Shown piece after piece: positions 29,034-40,555 of a stretch of DNA of 64,000 nucleotides. Each line of letters begins with the position of its first letter. Positions within the stretch are counted from its first letter, which is position 1. The DNA comes from Diadophis punctatus similis (lineage: Eukaryota; Chordata; Lepidosauria; Squamata; Dipsadidae). The position numbers were made by a program, and so were the translations under genes. The stretch is from contig JALIGW010000010.1 of NCBI GenBank assembly GCA_023053685.1, positions 8,222,596 through 8,286,595 on the forward strand, in the 5' to 3' direction. Under the pieces are notes generated by a model, which saw only the letters and a program-made list of their open reading frames with translations, did not search any database and was not told the DNA's origin.

Positions 29034-30520
29034 TTGTGGCTGGATGCGGGACCCAAGGCAGAGTGGAGGTTGAGCAGGTGGCAGCCCAGAGCAGGGCTCG
29101 AAAGGTGGCCGAGCCTTGCCGTGTCCCCCCCCCCCAACCGAGAAGCCTGCAGCTGCCACCTCTTTACTGGTGCAAGAAGCCTGCAGCTGTCGGTCTTTGC
29201 TGGCATGAGAAGCTTCCAGCCACCACTGCAGGCTCGGTTCTGGCCAGCAAAGAGGAAGCTGCTGCAGAGAGTCTTCAGAGGCCGAGCCTTTTTTCTTTTC
29301 CCCTTCTGTTGCCATAGGTTTTGGGGAGGGAAGCAGGGCGTGTTAAAGAAAAGTAAAAGGGAAGAGGGGTGGGTGGGGTGGGAGAGAGAGAGGTGGGTCA
29401 CCTTTAATTTGCTTCGTGTGATGCTAGTGGGGCAGGGCGGGGCAGGAATGAGCCACCACTTAGTGCAGTCATGGGGAGGGGAAAGAGAAAGCATCCCTGA
29501 GCGGATGTGGCATTTCGGTGAGGTTTTGCTGGACCTCTGTAGGGTAAGGGCAGCAGCAGCCAAGGCGACGGGCGCTGTTTGTTGTTCCTCTCCACACTGT
29601 AAAAAACCCTTGCCCCAAAGAGGTAGCGATCCGACAAAAATAAGAGGCATACCCGCCCCGGAATTCAGCACCGGGGATGGCCGCTTCAGCAATTGTCGGA
29701 GGCTGGAGGCTCTTTTCTTTCATTCGCTCCGTGTTCCTCCTTCGTGCAAAAAAAAAAAAAAAAGCTGGATCTGATCTGGAGCCGAATGTCATTTGAAGCA
29801 ATGCTGTCAGCCTGGAATATTCCATTTCAGTCATTGACTGGGCCATGAATTGAACCTCCTCCCCTAAAACAGATGTGACGTGGATTGTTTTTTATTTAAG
29901 TTTTTTTTAGCGACGTGGATTGTTCCCCTACGGCTCCCTGCCTACCCTGTCGTGCAACATGGTATCTGCCCTGAGAAGGTGCAAGCCTCTCTGCAGAACC
30001 GCGGAAGTAGCTAAAGTGCTCTTAGCATTTTCTCTGCACTGCCTGCGATCGGCTGCTTTTTGTGATTCCGTGTTCTTCGTGTCAGCTCAGGAAGGAGGGG
30101 AATGGGCAGGAGCAGCTGCTGGATACAGGGAGGGAAGAGCTCCAGCTGGGAGCCCGGGCTGCAAAGGGGGGAGCCAGAGCTCTTTCCTCCCTGCATCCAG
30201 CAGCTACTCCTGCACGTTCCCCTCCTTCCTGAGCTGACACAAAGGGGACCGCGTCTGGTGCTGGGCTGCCTGCAAAAGACATTGTGTAGCCCGGGTGCTG
30301 CACAGGTGGCCTGCTACTCACCTCACTGCGCAGTGGTGGCAGCAGGAGGAGGAGTCACAGTCCCCGCCACCGCTGTTATCCCAGCACAGGAGGGTATCCC
30401 ACTTGGGCGTGCACAAACATGGGAGAGAAATGAGAGAGAGGATCACCTCTCTCTATGATTTCTGCCCTTCGTTTGAGATCTAACAGAGTTGGTACTATCT
30501 GGTTCCTGTTGCTTCAGCAA
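29034..30520. other. GC-rich non-coding DNA with an imperfect palindrome at 30080-30239
   Basis: No gene recognised. Arms 30080-30142 and 30178-30239 (TGTCAGCTCAGGAAGGAGGGG… and its inverse) form a roughly 60-bp hairpin with a 35-bp loop. This explains the similar open frames on both strands. An A run lies at 29747-29762. Confidence 0.45.
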
Positions 30521-30544
30521 CACAACTAGTAGAACTCAGAAAGC

Positions 30545-30800
30545 AGCATTTATTTATTTAACAAAGGAAGGAAGGGAGAGAAAGAGGAGGGAGGAAGGAA
30601 GGAAGGCGAGAAAGAGGATGGATGGATGGATGGATGGATGGATGGAGGGAGGTAAAATCAGAGGAGGGGGGAAGGAAGGAGGGGGAAGGAAGGCAAAAAT
30701 CAGAGGAGGGGGAGGGAAGGAAGGTGAAATCAGAGGAGGGGGAAGAAAGGAAGGAAGGTAAAATAAGGAGGGAGGATGGATGGAAGGAAGGAATAAGGAT
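30545..30800 (+). repeat. Purine microsatellites (GGAA)n, (GATG)n and a 30-40-bp GAGGAGGGGGAAGGAAGG unit
   Basis: Nearly pure purine for 250 bp, with seven GGAT units at about 30617-30645 and a loosely repeated 'AAATCAGAGGAGGGGGAAGGAAGG' unit afterwards. Confidence 0.9.
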
Positions 30801-31152
30801 GTGAAGGGGTTTCATGTGACTGGGTGGGAGTGCGTGATGTCAGGTTGGCCATGCCCACCAAGGTTTTGTGGCTCTCGGTGTTTTGTTTTCTGTGGAAAAT
30901 GGGTCCAAATGGCTCTTTGAGTGTTTAAGGTTGCTGATTCCTGACCTAAACTAACAAAACAACAACACACCAAATTATTTAATGTGCCTCCTGCATCATT
31001 TTTATTACCTCCATGATATTAACCATTCAATTGTTAAGGTATCCAAGACTTCTAAATCCTTTGCTGGCATACTCCTTATAGCAGAGGTAGCAGATCACAT
31101 GAAGATACATATGAATAAAATCCACTTATATCAATCAGTAGGGCTCATATAG

Positions 31153-31197
31153 GGTATTAAGAAAGAGAAAGAGAGAGAGACAAGAAAGAAAGAAAGA

Positions 31198-31230
<33 letters not shown>

Positions 31231-31405
31231 AAGAAAGAAAAAGAGAAAAAGAAAAAGAGGAAGGAAGGGAGAGAGAGAGAGAGAGAGAGAGACAAGAAAG
31301 AAAAAGAGAAAAAGAGAAAAAGAGAAAGAAAGAAAGAAAGAAAGAAAGAGAAAGACAGAGAAAGAGTGAAAGAAAGAAAAAGGAAGGGAGAGAGAAAGAG
31401 AGAAA
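31153..31405 (+). repeat. (GAAA)n/(GA)n microsatellite
   Basis: About 250 bp of GAAA, GA and AAGAGA units. The open frames here come from the repeat. Confidence 0.95.
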
Positions 31406-32339
31406 AACTCTGTGCTATTATTTTTAATTGTTCCATTATTTATCATGTGTTAATATTTTATACTATTTTACACGTAGAGTGATTTTACTGCCTTTCTTTT
31501 GCCCAGGGCTACCACATATTTTTCAGGGATTTACATGCATTCAATGTCTATAGTCCAGAGCATAAATATGTGTGTGTTTATTTTGTACACCAGGTTGCAC
31601 AAGTCCAGCTTAATATGCTATTCCGGGAGATGGGCGGGGCCTAACGCTGGGGCGACACGGAGTTCCCCTTGTCTCGCAAGGGAATCCCGATATCCTTGTT
31701 GCCTGGGGATCTGGTTCAATCTGAACCAGGTCAGATCTGCCCTGTAGGGGCGGGGAAGAAGTGGGACACCACCGGCTTCTGGAAGGGGGCTGTAAACCCC
31801 CCAGAGAGCCGGTAAAGAGCCCACGACCGGCGGCAATGGAAAATGACTTGTAAAAGTCATCCAAGTCGTGGCAGCCACGGACAGACGGATTGATGGCTTT
31901 GAGAGTTGGAAGTCATCTGGAAAGGAAAGGGAACTTAAGCGAAGAGCCGGAGGAAAAGAAGAAAAAGAGTTACTGGTGAGGGGTGTTTTTTCTGCCGGAG
32001 ATGAAAATTGGGACATTGTTTCAAGTTTAAAAGAAGGAAGAAAGTTGGAAAAGATTAAGAAGTGGCTAATTGGCGAACGAAAGATTTTAGTCAAATAACT
32101 CAAATAGTGACAATTAAAACCCAATGCTGGAATACTTTGAGAACTTTGTAATAATTAGGAATGAAGAAGATAATGGATTTAAGTTGTATTTACTTATATT
32201 GAGTCAAAACTTATAAAGTTATTGAACAAAAGAGAAATCTATGGGACTAAGCAAGAGTGTCATCTGCTGGCTAGAGGATTTACATTTACTGTTCATCAGT
32301 GGGTTTTTTTTTTAATTCAAAAAGTTTTATTAGTACAAA

Positions 32340-34860
32340 GTACAAACATTTTTCTCTTTTTCTCCCCCTTGGTAAAACATTCATTTTAATTACAGCTATC
32401 CTGCCCAGCAAAGACAATTGTAATTTTTTTCAATTATCCAAATCTTTCTGTATTTTTTGCCATAATGGTTCATAGTTATGCTGGTATAATTTCATATTTG
32501 TAGACATAATATAAACCCCTAAATATTTGACCTTCTTAACTATCTCAAATCCCGTAACCCTTTCTATTTCTTCTTCTTGGCTTCTAGTCATGTTTTTGGC
32601 TATTATTTTGGTTTTATCTATGTTTATTTTAAAACCGGATACTTGTCCATATAAATTAATAATTTCCATCAAAGCTATAATAGATTGATATGGTTGGGTC
32701 AAGGTGACAACCAGGTCATCCACAAATGCTCATAACTTGTATTCTTCCTGTCTAATTTTGATTCCCTTTATTATCTCAAACTCCCTTATTTTGCTAAGTA
32801 AAATTTCCATAGACAAAATAAACAATAAAGGTGATAAAGGACATCCTTGTCTTGTTCCTTTCTCTATATTAAAAATATCTGTTAATCCACCATTGATTAT
32901 TATTTGGGCTGTTTGTTTTTGATATATCGCCCTAATAGATTGTGTAAAGTAATCTCTAAGCTGCATCTTTTCTATTAATTTTAATAAAAATTGCCAATTC
33001 AATCTGTCAAAAGCTTTCTCAGCATCCAAAAACACTAATACTGCGGGTACCTGGTTGTTCCTTCCCAAATATTCTAATAAATTAACTATTTGTCTTACAT
33101 TACTCTTCGTTTGTCTACCAACTAAAAAACCAGTTTGATCTTGATGAATCATTTGTTGCATGATTATCATTAATCTATTTGCTAATATTTTAGCAAAAAT
33201 TTTGTAGTCTATATTTAAAAGTGAAATTGGCCTATAATTTTTGGAATCTGTATGCTCTTGACCCTCTTTTGGGATCAAAGAAATAAAAGCAGTCTTCCAA
33301 GTTGGGGGTACTTCACCTCCTTGTTGTATATTGTTAAATAAAACCTTCAAAGGTTCCACCATTTCCTCCTGCAGATTTTTATAATAAACAGCTGTCAAAC
33401 CATCTGTCCCTGGAGCTTTACCCACTTTTAGCTGTTTAATTGCTGCCAAAATTTCCTCGGAGGTTATCAGTTGATTTAAAATTTCCATCTGCTCCTTGGA
33501 AGCTATATGCATATTCCCATTTTGCAGATATCTATCTATATCCTCATCTTTAACATTACCACCCTTATACAACCCTGAATAAAACTCTAAAAAGGATTTT
33601 TTAATCAATTCATGTTCAAAAACTTCCTTACCCTTATATTTTATTTTCTCTATGGTCCTTGATTTTTGCTTTTTTCTTAGCATATAAGCTAGCCACCTAC
33701 CCAGTTTATTTGCATTGCAAAAAGTATTATGTTTAGCATATTGTAAATTAGTTGCCACTTGATCTGCTATTAACATATTAAATTGACCTTTTAGTAAATT
33801 AATTGTCTCCTTAATTTTCTTATCTGATGGTTTTAAGATTAAAGCCCTCTCTTGTTTTTTAATGTCTTCCTCCAATTCTTTTCTTTTTTGTTCCTTCTTC
33901 CTTCTATATTTATTGTCCAAATATATCAAGATACCTCTCATGTAAGCCTTGCTTGCATCCCAAACCATCTCCATTGAGGTACCCTTCTGCATATTCATAA
34001 CAAAAAATTCATTCATAAATTTTTTACACTCTTTTGTGTTATCCTCATATCTAAACAAATTATCATTTAACCTCCAAGACCTTCTGGGTCCTTAACCAAA
34101 TTCCAATTCCAATCAAACTGGGCTATGATCTGTCAGTGCCCTTGTACAAATCTTTGTTTTCTTCACCCTAGAAAAAAGATCATTAGTAATTAAAATAAAA
34201 TCAATCCTTGAAAATGATTGATGTCTATCTGAGTAAAAAGTAAAATCCTTTTCTTCTAGGTTTCTTTCACACAAAATATCTCTAACTCCCAGTCTTCCAT
34301 CATCTCAAAAAAAGATTTAGGCAATCTTGCTCTTGAAAAAATATTTTGCATAGGACCCTTCTTGTCTTTCTTGACGTCCAAAACACCATTCCAATCCCCT
34401 AAAAGAATGCAGGTTTTGTAATCCCATTGTGTCAGCTTTGAGTGTAAAAGATCATAAAATTTTTCTTGTTGTTGATTCGGAGCATATACACCAATCACAA
34501 GTATTTTCTGTCCTTTTGTTAAAAGTTCAATAGCTAAAAATCTTCCTTGGTCATCTGCTTCGATTAACTTAGCAGTCAGATCTCTTTTCACATATATGAC
34601 AATGCCATTTTTCTTTTCTGATGCTGCTGCAACATAATGTGTACCTAATCTTGTATTTATCAAATATTTTTGGTCTTGTGTCTGAATATGAGTCTCTTGT
34701 AAACATATTAAATCATTCTTAAATTGTTTAAGATAATGAAATATTTTCCTCCTCTTCTGTGGGGAGTTCAAGCCATTAACATTCCAGGTCAGAAATTTAA
34801 TTCCCATCTCTGGGCTTCTGAAGCGTCTGGAGCACATCCTGAAGATCTAGCTTGGATCTT
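32340..34860 (-). pseudogene. L1 ORF2p: endonuclease and reverse transcriptase, broken and C-terminally deleted
   Basis: An APE-type endonuclease reads from about 34837: 'IKFLTWNVNGLNSPQKRR' (Asn), 'LICLQETHIQ' (Glu), 'LLGDWNGVLDVKKDKKG' (Asp/Asn). The frame shifts near 34256, and LTDHSPV (catalytic Asp-His) is near 34120. The RT runs 34058-32730 with 'KAPGTDGLTAVYYKNLQ', 'ISLIPKEGQEHTDSKNYRPI', 'FLDAEKAFDRLNW' and GTRQGCPLSPLLF. A TGA then replaces a probable Arg codon just before AFVDDLVV, the catalytic box. 'KVKYLGVYI' follows. Translation would stop again at about 32430. At least five lesions in all. Confidence 0.9.
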
Positions 34861-34928
34861 TCTTTTGGTCTCGCTCCTCCCACCGCTTCTGATTGAGGGA
34901 TTTCTTGGAGTACCATCTGAAGTCGTTG

Positions 34929-36033
34929 CTATTTTAATTCTTCTTTACATTTAGCTGCTCTGGTCTGTCTTTGTTCTTTAATCATTTCCTGTCTATTAAG
35001 TACATCCAAACTTTGATCCATTTGAATGGCCAGCGAGGCTCCCCCTTCTTGAACTACTTTCAGCAGCTCTTCTCTCTCTTGTTGTGTACCATCCTCCTTT
35101 CTTTTTCCCTCTGGAGGTCTTGGTGTGCCAGCCTTTAGGACATCTTCGTAAAAATCTCTAGCTTTATCTACCGTGTTGAGTCAGTGTCTCACTCCCAAGT
35201 GTGTCACCACTATGCCCACTGGAATTTCCCACCTGCATTGTACTTGTTGTTTTCTCAGTTCTTCCACCAAGATGGCATAATCCTTCCTGGCTCTCAGCAT
35301 TTTGGGGGGAATTTCTTTCATTGTCATCACTTCCTGCCCTTCCACTTGGAGCTTATTTATAAAAGTTGCCTGTAAAATATCTTTGCGCAGTGTTCTTGTA
35401 GAGAAGTATATTACAATATCCCTTGGCAGGTTTCTGTTTTTAGCCACCCATGAATTAACCCGATATATTTTGTCAATCTGCCAATCCAAAACTTCTTTCC
35501 TCGCTCCTAGTGTTTGCACAAATGCTTCCAACATCATTTCTCTCAGGTTCTCTTGTTTATTCTCTTTTACTCTTTTACTCCTCTCACTCTTATTGCAAAC
35601 TCCATATTTCTATATTGCATCATTGTTATATCTTTTCAATTTTATTTTCAATTTCTCCTACCCCCCCCCCAAAATTACAGTGGCTTGTTTAATTTCTTGT
35701 ACCTCTTGATCCAATATTTCATAATTGTTGGCTAGACCTTGAAAAGCCGCGATTATGTCCTCTTATTACAAGTTCCAATCTCCTCAGAGACATCCTGTAT
35801 TCTCTCATTAGTTTCATTAATTTTCTCATTAATTTCAGTAATTTTCTCATTAGTTTCATTAATTGTAACATTAAATCCAGCGGCTAGTTCACCTTGCATC
35901 ATTTTCAGTGCCTCTTGTAACATTGCAAGCATTAAAGTCTGTGTAGGGGGGGGCTGACATTCTGGAAATGTGACTGAGGGAGCTATCTGCGCTCCCTGCT
36001 CCTTTAGAAGAAACAGGTTTTTTAGAAGCCATT
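34929..36033 (-). pseudogene. L1 ORF1p, broken
   Basis: Starts MASKKPVSSKGAG. A coiled-coil segment follows (35950-35740, repeated ISE/INE/NVTINE-like heptads). The RRM and C-terminal domain are open at 35537-35181: 'WQIDKIYRVNSW', 'NLPRDIVIYFSTRTL', 'EIPPKMLRARKDYAILVEEL'. A stop at about 35181 is followed by the family tail to 34929 (…RAAKCKEELK). Same protein family as 5589-6517. The C run at 35661-35670 disrupts the coiled-coil frame. Confidence 0.8.
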
Positions 36034-36888
36034 TAGAATTTCAGCAGATCTTTGTACTTTACACTTTACACTTTATGCTTTGCTCAGAAGCCAGAAGCCA
36101 AAAAAAATGTTCATCAAAGTAAAGACAAAGTCAGAGTCAAAGTCAGAAGTTTTCACAGAAAGGGCTGCTAGTGAAACGAAACTCTCCTCTTAGCTTTCAC
36201 TTTCCATGCCCTCACAAGCCTCCAGCGCCATTTTTTACAGCTTTGCTAATTGGAGTTAAATTTAGATACTTGCCATCCGAGCCTCCTGGCTTTTTCCACC
36301 TGCCGCAATCTAGATGTTAAGATTCTTGTTGATAGCAGGAATTGGACGCGGCTTCTTGCTCCGCTAAGAAAAAAGCGGAGACATCCCAAGTCCGGAGCAG
36401 TGACAGGTTCCTAGGGAGCCCTCACCCTTCGCACCCCAGAATTTCTCCTGGGGCACTTGGGGGGCTCTACCTTCACCCATTGGCTCTCCTCACTCCCCTT
36501 TGCCCAGGGAGGAGATGTTCGAGCTGCCAGACAGCTGTTTTCCTGCCGTTCTGGTGGCTAACGGTGCTGGGGATCGGGCGCTCTATAAAGAGCGTCTGCG
36601 AAGTGCACGGTGCCAAACCGGAAGTCCATCAGTGGTTATTTATGTAGCTGTTTGACCTTGAATTCAGAACTTATCTTGGATACTATAAAGTAGTGGCTAT
36701 TTTGTCTGCATTTGTTACAAAAAAATGTTTTCATCTGCTGGCTGAATGAACTTTGAACGAACTTTGAAAAGGCAACATTATTTGTTACTATTTGGCCTAG
36801 GAAAAGAAAACTAATAATAGGCTGTTGGATAGAAATTCTTAGACAGCTGGATTTATTATAAAGGTTCCTGAATTACGATATTGTTGAT

Positions 36889-37466
36889 ATGGAGACAAGT
36901 GAATATGAGGACTTTGTAGCGTTTTTTAAAGGATATTGTGAAGATTTAAGGAGAGATTTTGCGCAGTTTACAGATGGATTTAGGAAGCAAATACACAAAG
37001 TACTGCATAATAATGAGATTTTTAAGAAGGACAATAAGGACAACAACAAGGGCTTTGAAAATACTATGAGAGGAAGTACAAAACAAAAAGCCGGAGAGGA
37101 AGAGAATTAGAAGATAAAGAACAGATGAAAGAAGATACAGAGATTCATACAGACAAAAGGAAAGAAGATGACTTTGGAAATGGACAGATAAATGGCCTTA
37201 TTATAAATTATGATGATTACACTGGAATAAACAGTGAGAAGGGAAAAAGAGGGCATGGGCAGAGGTACTGGATTTGGCAAATTAAAAAGGAAGAAAGAAA
37301 TAGAGGGGAGGGATTAAGAAGAATAGGAAGTGAATTTAGACAAATAATATATATGAAGAGGAGAAGAGGAAGAAAGAAAAGAGAAAGAAATTGGGGGTAC
37401 AAAACGATAAGAAAGAAATTGGAGGAGTTTAGAAAAAGAGAGTGGAAATTTAAAGAAAATGGATAA
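36889..37466 (+). pseudogene. Element X copy 1 ORF, about 190 codons, one stop and one frameshift
   Basis: The first part, 36889-37110, reads METSEYEDFVAFFKGYCEDL and is acidic-helical. The second part is in another frame (37125-37466) and includes 'IINYDDYTGINSEKGKRG' and a very basic C-terminus (KRRRGRKKRERNWGYK…WKFKENG). The same plan and ending (…KGNG) occur in copy 2 at 49401-49910. The basic tail suggests RNA/DNA binding, as in a LINE ORF1 product, but I see no RRM, zinc knuckle or known domain. Confidence 0.6.
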
Positions 37467-38463
37467 TGGAGGTTTGATTATTATATAATATTTCTTGTTT
37501 TGTTTTATTATGGGTATTATAAATTTTTTAATAAAAGCAAACATAATTATTAGTTAAAAATTTTAAAATTATTAAACATTTATATGTAATATTAGCGGAA
37601 ATAAGAAATATAAGCAGAATGAATGAAATGTTTTAATGTTTCTTAAATTGATATAAATTTAGAACTTCTATATATTTATAGGTGATATTAGAAGAAATAT
37701 TAAATATAAGGAAAGTGAATGAAATTTTTTAGATTTGTATAGACATATAAAAAAGAAAAGAAAAATGATTATTATCCTTTCTTTTCTTTTCTCTCTCTCT
37801 TGATTATATTATTGAATATTGATAAAGAATATGCTTGTTAGTTAAAGAATTGAATTTTAAATACCGGAATATAACTATCGGTAGAAGCATGTGGTAATTT
37901 TTAGTGGAAAGTATCTATATTTAAACTGGACTTAGATCAAGTCAAAATTTGTGAATATGTATCTGTACCTCTATGGGAAGATAAACTATGATTTAAAATG
38001 AATGTAATTATTGAATATGTGTAATTTTAGAATTTGAATTTGAACATTTTTATTCCTTTTTTATTTGATAGATTACTGTTTTGAAATAGAACAAAAAGAA
38101 AGGATAAGGGTTTCTTGTTAGTTATATGGAAATTAGGGAGTAAGGGAAAAAGGTGGAATGATGAATAAGAAAACAAAGATGTGTAAGAAGCACTACGGCA
38201 TAGATTAAGGAAGTTAGAGATAGGAGTTAATAGTGGTAGTAGAAGGGAATAATAGCAGTTAATTTATTTGGAAGACAATTTGGGTATCCAGATGGCAAAA
38301 TTAGACAAAAAAGGAAGTAGCAAGGGTTACATGATATATACCGAAGGTTAATATATAACTGAATGGATGTATTTTTATATCTTATTGAAGATATATATGT
38401 TGTTATATATGTATTTGTTGTTTAAGGTGGAGAAAAATAAAATAAAAACTTTATGCAAAAAAT
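37467..38463 (+). other. AT-rich 3' region of element X copy 1
   Basis: Non-coding, strongly AT-rich, with pyrimidine patches (TTTTCTTTTCTCTCTCTC near 37782) and an AAAATAAAATAAAAAC end. Parallels 49911-51359 in copy 2. Confidence 0.5.
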
Positions 38464-38594
38464 ATATGCTATTCCATAATCAGCCACATCAGCCATAATA
38501 CTAATTACTGTTTTGAACAATATGCAGGTTGTATTACATGAATGGCTATTTTATATCTGAAATTATGACTGAAATATTTCTGCACCTATTTTGG

Positions 38595-38800
38595 TTCTCA
38601 CTGTCAGGAAGTTTCTCCTTAGTTTTAGGTTGCTTCTCTCTTTGTTCAGTTTCCATCCATTGCTTCTTTTTTTGCCTTCTGGTGCTTTGGAAAATACATT
38701 GCCACCCCCTTCTTTCTGGCAGCCCCTTAAAAGCCTGTTGCCTATCACACTCTTGGGCAAAGCATGTGAGCCATTTCCTCCTTTCAGTGGTCCATGAAAG
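38595..38800 (-). pseudogene. CR1 LINE scrap (C-terminus of RT ORF)
   Basis: Collinear with 62985-63130 in the CR1 at the right end of the window: TCTCACTGTCAGGAAGTTTC, 'CAGTTTCCATCCATTGCTTC', GGTGCTTTGGAAAATA and so on. The reading frame is decayed. Confidence 0.75.
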
Positions 38801-38929
38801 TACATCTATAGTATGTAGATAATAAAGTTGAAAAAAGGTGAACAACATTTTTACAGAACTGTAGATTCGTTGAGGCTAGGTGTGACAAGGAATGGCTGGG
38901 AGGGGAGGGGCCAGGAGAGGTACCCCTTG

Positions 38930-39243
38930 ACATGAGTGACTTTGAGTTGGCCACGCCCACCCAGTCACATGACCACCAAGCCTCGCCTGCCGAGTCACAT
39001 GGCCATTAAGACACATCTGCCCAATCACATGATCATGAAGCCACTCCCACCTGGTCACATGACTGCCAAGCCACTCCCACCCAGTCACTTGACTGCCAAG
39101 CCACTCCCACCCAGTCACATGACTGCCAAGCCACTCCCACCCGGTCACATCACCATCTAGTCACTCCTGCAAAATTAAGCCACACCCACGCAATTAAGCC
39201 ATGCCCACAGAGTGGTAGTAAAATATTTTGGAACCCACCCCTG
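38930..39243 (-). repeat. CATGTGAC/GCCACTCCCACC minisatellite with hAT-type end
   Basis: About nine 30-bp units of 'CCACTCCCACCCAGTCACATGACTGCCAAG', then the terminal sequence 'CAGAGTGGTAGTAAAATATTTTGGAACCCACCCCTG' ending at 39243. It matches 16467-16690 in the other orientation and 60011-60178 inside a hAT element. The other end of the element is not identifiable. Confidence 0.7.
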
Positions 39244-40027
39244 GTTATTTGTAATTTGCCAGTCCTTTGCCAGTCCTTCCTGGAAACAATGAAGGACTTG
39301 CCTGTGGCGCCTCAGCCTGGCCCAGGCTGACCAGGCGCTGATCTGCAACCTGGTGGTGTCCATCCGGGCTAGACCATGGCCAGCCTTAGATGGTGGGGCT
39401 ACCTCGGTCCCACCCCCTGGGTATGCGCACAAGGCGGCGAGCACACCAGGCCTGGTGTCCCTGGGGACTGCATTCTGAGCGCTTCCTTTCACCCAGGCCA
39501 CCAGCCCTCGTGCACTCACTGCCTCCTATGTGCATGCCCAGGAGGCAGTGCTGAGGTGGTGCCACAGATCTAAGGCTGGCTGCAATCCGGCCTGAATGGC
39601 AGCCATTAGATCAGCCATCAGCACCCTGCCATGTGGGAAAGCTACACTGCCAATCTCTCCCCCAGCTCTCATTCCTTCCTGAGCATGGAGGAAGGAAGGA
39701 GATGGCAAGGAAATGGAATGGGACCTTTAGGACTATGGGGCCTGCCAGTTGCGATGGGTGATGGGCGATTGCAGCGGCTGTGGGGGGACACAGCAGGCAA
39801 GCAGCGATGGAATGCGGCTTTTGGCATGTGGGGGCGGCAGAAGCAGAACTGCCCTCTCCTCATCAGGCATGGAGGCAATGGAGGGGAGGGTGGACAAAAA
39901 GGGAAGCCGCTGCTCCGCAGGATTGTTTTTTAACTGCCAGAGCTCCGGACAGAGGCTTCCCATTTTGATCCCTCCCCCATCATTGCCTCTGTGTGCCTCC
40001 CCCCGTCTCTGCTGGTCCTGGGTGTCC
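39244..40027. other. Unassigned GC-rich DNA upstream of the BPNT2-like exon
   Basis: No recognisable gene or repeat. If the BPNT2-like exon is the native locus, this would be its promoter and 5' UTR region, but I see no clear TATA box or Inr. Confidence 0.35.
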
Positions 40028-40199
40028 ATGGCGCCAATGGGGATCAGGGTATCCCCGGTCTTTTGCCTGCTGGGCCTGGGCGTGCTCTACCACCTCTACT
40101 TGGCCTTTCTAGCTGGCTGCTTCACCTCCTTCAGGTTGGGAGGGTCTGCCAAGCAGTGGCGGCGGTGGTAGCGGGTCTGCTGAATGGCGGCAGTGGCAG
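40028..40199 (+). pseudogene. BPNT2: BPNT2 (IMPAD1) exon 1, first part: N-terminus and membrane anchor
   Basis: BPNT2 is the Golgi-resident 3'-nucleotidase that hydrolyses phosphoadenosine phosphate after sulfation. Starting at 40028 the sequence reads [10 protein letters not shown] followed by [14 protein letters not shown]. These are the hallmark N-terminus and single membrane segment of the protein, and FRLGG follows. After that the frame meets TAG at 40169-40171. Reading resumes in another frame (…[13 protein letters not shown]) up to the Copia LTR at 40200. The homologous exon continues at 52561. The stop, the frameshift and the 12-kb insertion make this copy non-functional as read. Confidence 0.8.
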
Positions 40200-40555
40200 T
40201 GGCAGAGTGAGAATTAATCTCACAGAGGTGATGTTTGATCTTTTCCGGAATTCAGACATTAGAAATGAAACCGCAGTTTAAAAGTCTAAGTAAAAATATT
40301 TATTTTGGTACAAAAACAATAAATTCTAATTAATTACATGTCTGATATAAAATGTGTGACTTCTCTCAATGGAAGCCAGAAGAAGAAGGGAAGAAGGAGA
40401 TTGGAATGCACACATGCGTACAAGAACATATCAATCACGTGCTCAGGAATAAACCATTATAATGAATAGGGATGCAGCTCCCTGCATATACATGTAACAG
40501 GCAATAAATCACACCGTGACACCCCTTCTTTGTCTGTTGGATGGATATGCTTATA

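Larger units (their letters stand above)
32303..36627 (-). mobile_element. L1 LINE, nearly full 5' end, internal 3' deletion
   Basis: Inserted into element X with duplication ATCAGTGG (32295-32302 and 36628-36635). In its own orientation it has the GGACTTCCGGTTTGGC start, a 5' UTR (36627 to about 36034), ORF1 (36033-34929), and ORF2 endonuclease and RT (about 34860-32360). The coding sequence then jumps from 'RIAVIKMNVLP' straight to the 3' UTR and A-tail. The C-terminal third of ORF2 is missing. Confidence 0.9.
31625..38463 (+). mobile_element. Element X copy 1: LINE-like non-autonomous retrotransposon, split by an L1
   Basis: Flanked by ATATGCTATTCC at 31613-31624 and 38464-38475, a perfect 12-bp target duplication. 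Without the L1 (32303-36635) it is about 2.5 kb. It has a GC-rich start (GGGAGATGGGCGGGGCC), a 5' UTR, one small broken ORF (36889-37466), a long AT-rich 3' part and an A-rich end. Copy 2 is at 48319-51359. Shared landmarks are 'AAACCCCCCAGRGAGCCGG' in the 5' UTR, 'CATCTGCTGGYT' before the ORF, the ORF and the AAAATAAA end. There is no RT or endonuclease, so it must depend on other machinery, probably L1. I do not recognise the family. Confidence 0.75.

Noticed and set aside
28938..29774. 278-codon plus-strand frame
   Set aside because: It crosses the edge of the truncated L1 and GC-rich non-coding DNA and lacks any domain.
31131..31446. Ser/Phe/Leu-rich open frames of about 100 codons
   Set aside because: Antisense translation of the (GAAA)n/(GA)n tract.
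40195..40199. Target duplication for Copia copy 2
   Set aside because: GGCAG on the left and GGGCC on the right do not match, so no duplication is claimed.
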